A DNA stretch of 64,000 nucleotides. Source: Ornithinibacillus bavariensis (GTDB lineage: Bacteria; Bacillota; Bacilli; Bacillales; Amphibacillaceae). The notes under the pieces were generated by a model. That model saw only the letters and a program-made list of their open reading frames with translations, was not told the origin of the DNA and did no database searches. Numbering within the stretch: the first letter of the stretch is position 1; each line of letters begins with the position of its first letter. Positions 62,713 to 64,000 of this stretch are shown piece after piece. A program made the position numbers and the translations under genes. The stretch lies in assembly GCF_050433565.1 (NCBI RefSeq), contig NZ_JBNPWZ010000010.1, forward strand, positions 45,496 through 109,495, written 5' to 3'.

Positions 62713-63579
62713 CTAAAGTTTCTTATCCAAAATCACCTTTTTCCGATATTCTTTAGGCGCGATACCAACATGCTGCTTAAACATTTTGCTAAAGGATACA
62801 GGGTTTTCATATCCAAGCTCGAAGGTTATTTCGGTCATAGTATAATCGAATTTCTCTAGTAGTTGTTTAGCCTTTTCTATTCTTAAAACCGAAACATGCT
62901 GGTGGGGCGTTCTACCGTAAATTTGTGCGTACGTTCGTAATAAATGGTTCGGTGATAAGCAAGCAACTTTAGCAATTTCTTCAAGCTTTATCGGTTGATG
63001 ATAAAAGGATCTAATATAATCATGTGCTATGCTTACCCTTCTATATAATTCCTCTCGTGTAGAACGACGAATAGCTTTTAATGATTCAATTTCTTTATAG
63101 CTATTAATGTGTTCATTCAAAATAGAAATCATTATCCGATAAAATTGTTCCTCATAACCGACCGATTCTTCATCAAGACAAGGTGAAATCTGTTTAAAAG
63201 CATCTAGTTGAGAAGATAAAGCATTATTTTTTCGATAGGTTTTTTCAAAAAAACCAATAGAGCTTGTAGCTTTAAATGGGTCACTTAGAAGACTATCATT
63301 TGTTTCATTTATAGAATGAAAGACTTCTTCTGCAAATCCATGTCTAAAGAAAACACAAAACGATTCTACAACCTGTGATTCATCAATCGCTATGGTGTAA
63401 GGACCCTCATTTAGAAGAAGGTATCTACTCTCTTCAACAGCAAAAAACCCCTTATTCGTTTTATAATGAGCTTTACCGTTAAGGAATGTTTTAATGGACA
63501 TCTGCCCTGTTCCTTCCCAGTAAAACTGATCACTCTTTGCATGCAATACGAAATTTGTAGACGCATTTTTTGTCATCAT
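62713..63579 (-). CDS. AraC-family transcriptional regulator
   Basis: A 288-residue regulator with an N-terminal cupin-like ligand domain (about 5-130) and two C-terminal HTH motifs (about 185-285), including LEEIAKVACLSPNHLLRTYA and MTEITFELGYENPVSFSKMF and the GIAPKEYRKK end. It is transcribed with the VOC gene and probably activates it or a nearby operon in response to a small ligand. An upstream gene of the same strand survives only as a short relic. Confidence 0.88.
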   Translation of the reverse strand: MMTKNASTNFVLHAKSDQFYWEGTGQMSIKTFLNGKAHYKTNKGFFAVEESRYLLLNEGPYTIAIDESQVVESFCVFFRHGFAEEVFHSINETNDSLLSDPFKATSSIGFFEKTYRKNNALSSQLDAFKQISPCLDEESVGYEEQFYRIMISILNEHINSYKEIESLKAIRRSTREELYRRVSIAHDYIRSFYHQPIKLEEIAKVACLSPNHLLRTYAQIYGRTPHQHVSVLRIEKAKQLLEKFDYTMTEITFELGYENPVSFSKMFKQHVGIAPKEYRKKVILDKKL

Positions 63580-63589
63580 CGTTTCTCCA

Positions 63590-63734
63590 TCATAGATAAC
63601 TTATTTTAGGAATGGGAAGATTATAATGGATTAATTTTCCCGGATTCTTTAATACTTCCTCATAAAACCCATTAAATTGCTTCTCCCCTTCCTGGCCAAA
63701 CGTTACTTTAGGTGCAGGATAAAACAGTATTTGT
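63590..63734 (-). pseudogene. Gene tail of unknown family
   Basis: On the minus strand a frame reads FYPAPKVTFGQEGEKQFNGF, YEEVLKNPGKLIHYNLPIP and KISYL then TGA at 63592-63590, just before the AraC gene's ribosome binding site. It opens only 46 codons upstream and has no start, so it looks like the remnant of a deleted gene. I do not recognise it. Confidence 0.4.
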
Positions 63735-64000
63735 CAAAGCATGTTCATTTCTATATTTTTCTTATACCCTTCTATAAACCAATATTATCAAAAAATTATG
63801 TCTAATTATAGTGTGGCAGTTTGGAAAAATTTTGTCTAGAGTAATCTGTAGTTTCTAAAAAGCGCAGATACATTGAGCCGACGGAGTGTGCGGTTTTTGT
63901 CCTACGTGTCACTTTGAACGGTATTTTGCGCATATTTTAAATACTATTTTGCACGAGATGAAATATAAAAATCTATCTTCATGTAAAAGATAGATTTTAA
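63735..64000. terminator. Gene-free end of window with terminator at 63968-63998
   Basis: No gene is visible in the last 260 bp. AAAATCTATCTT (63968-63979) and AAGATAGATTTT (63987-63998) form a perfect 12-bp stem at the window edge, probably a bidirectional terminator of a gene outside. Confidence 0.5.

Noticed and set aside
1..64000. CRISPR arrays, tRNA or rRNA genes
   Set aside because: I saw no regularly spaced direct repeats and no cloverleaf or rRNA sequence; the inverted repeats found are single hairpins.

Overview
This is a low-GC Gram-positive chromosome segment, most likely from a Bacillaceae species of the Oceanobacillus/Virgibacillus/Lysinibacillus type. Three things point there: AT-rich DNA with strong AGGAGG-type ribosome binding sites and many TTG/GTG starts; sigma-A-like promoters and a CcpA cre-like box; and Bacillus-lineage families such as a ComK relative, PadR/DUF1129-like pairs, DrrAB-type ABC transporters and a GH4/lactose-cellobiose PTS operon. 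The genus is inferred and cannot be fixed from sequence alone. I saw no rRNA, tRNA or CRISPR array.

1-9.5 kb is a worn accessory region. It holds a partial orphan gene, an intact type III restriction-modification pair (mod, res), and then debris: the C-terminus of an SMC/Rad50-like ATPase, a frameshifted orphan, a DnaD-like replication gene with two frameshifts, and an Mrr-type restriction gene with a deletion and a frameshift. Between these lie a short ComK paralogue, an XRE regulator and a small sigma factor. 9.8-17 kb continues with a membrane-anchored HerA-like ATPase, a DEAD-box RNA helicase, three putative nucleases (GIY-YIG, NERD plus zinc ribbon, NucS/DUF91-like) and an EAL-domain relic with an in-frame stop.

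17-23.5 kb is metabolic: a TauE/SafE-type exporter, then a GntR/UTRA regulator divergent from a five-gene operon for a beta-linked disaccharide (GH4 phospho-glucosidase, EIIC, ChbG/YdjC deacetylase, EIIA, EIIB). The deacetylase points to chitobiose. Operator palindromes, an extended -10 promoter and a cre-like box lie in the intergenic region.

23.6-31.9 kb is a mostly minus-strand island of orphan membrane or secreted proteins. Four remnants of a serine-recombinase C-terminus sit between its genes, which looks like repeated cassette turnover.

31.9-43.2 kb contains a MarR-controlled NmrA/DUF1772 pair with matching operators at both promoters, a two-component system followed by a membrane-anchored polysaccharide deacetylase and an N-acetylmuramoyl-L-alanine amidase, an RlmI-type rRNA methyltransferase and a multi-pass M28 peptidase.

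43.4-64 kb holds a dead ABC-2 permease, an ABC exporter, several GNAT and VOC proteins, a TrmH-type methyltransferase, a second two-component system followed by a DrrAB-type ABC transporter, a PadR operon encoding proteins built from a repeated two-helix unit, a NlpC/P60-like protein, a fatty acid desaturase, an S41 peptidase, an SDR (with a relic copy of its 3' end 2.3 kb upstream) and an AraC regulator. The most unusual non-coding structure is a 36-codon leader ORF with mutually exclusive hairpins and a sequestered ribosome binding site ahead of a CD3324-type protein at about 47.5 kb.
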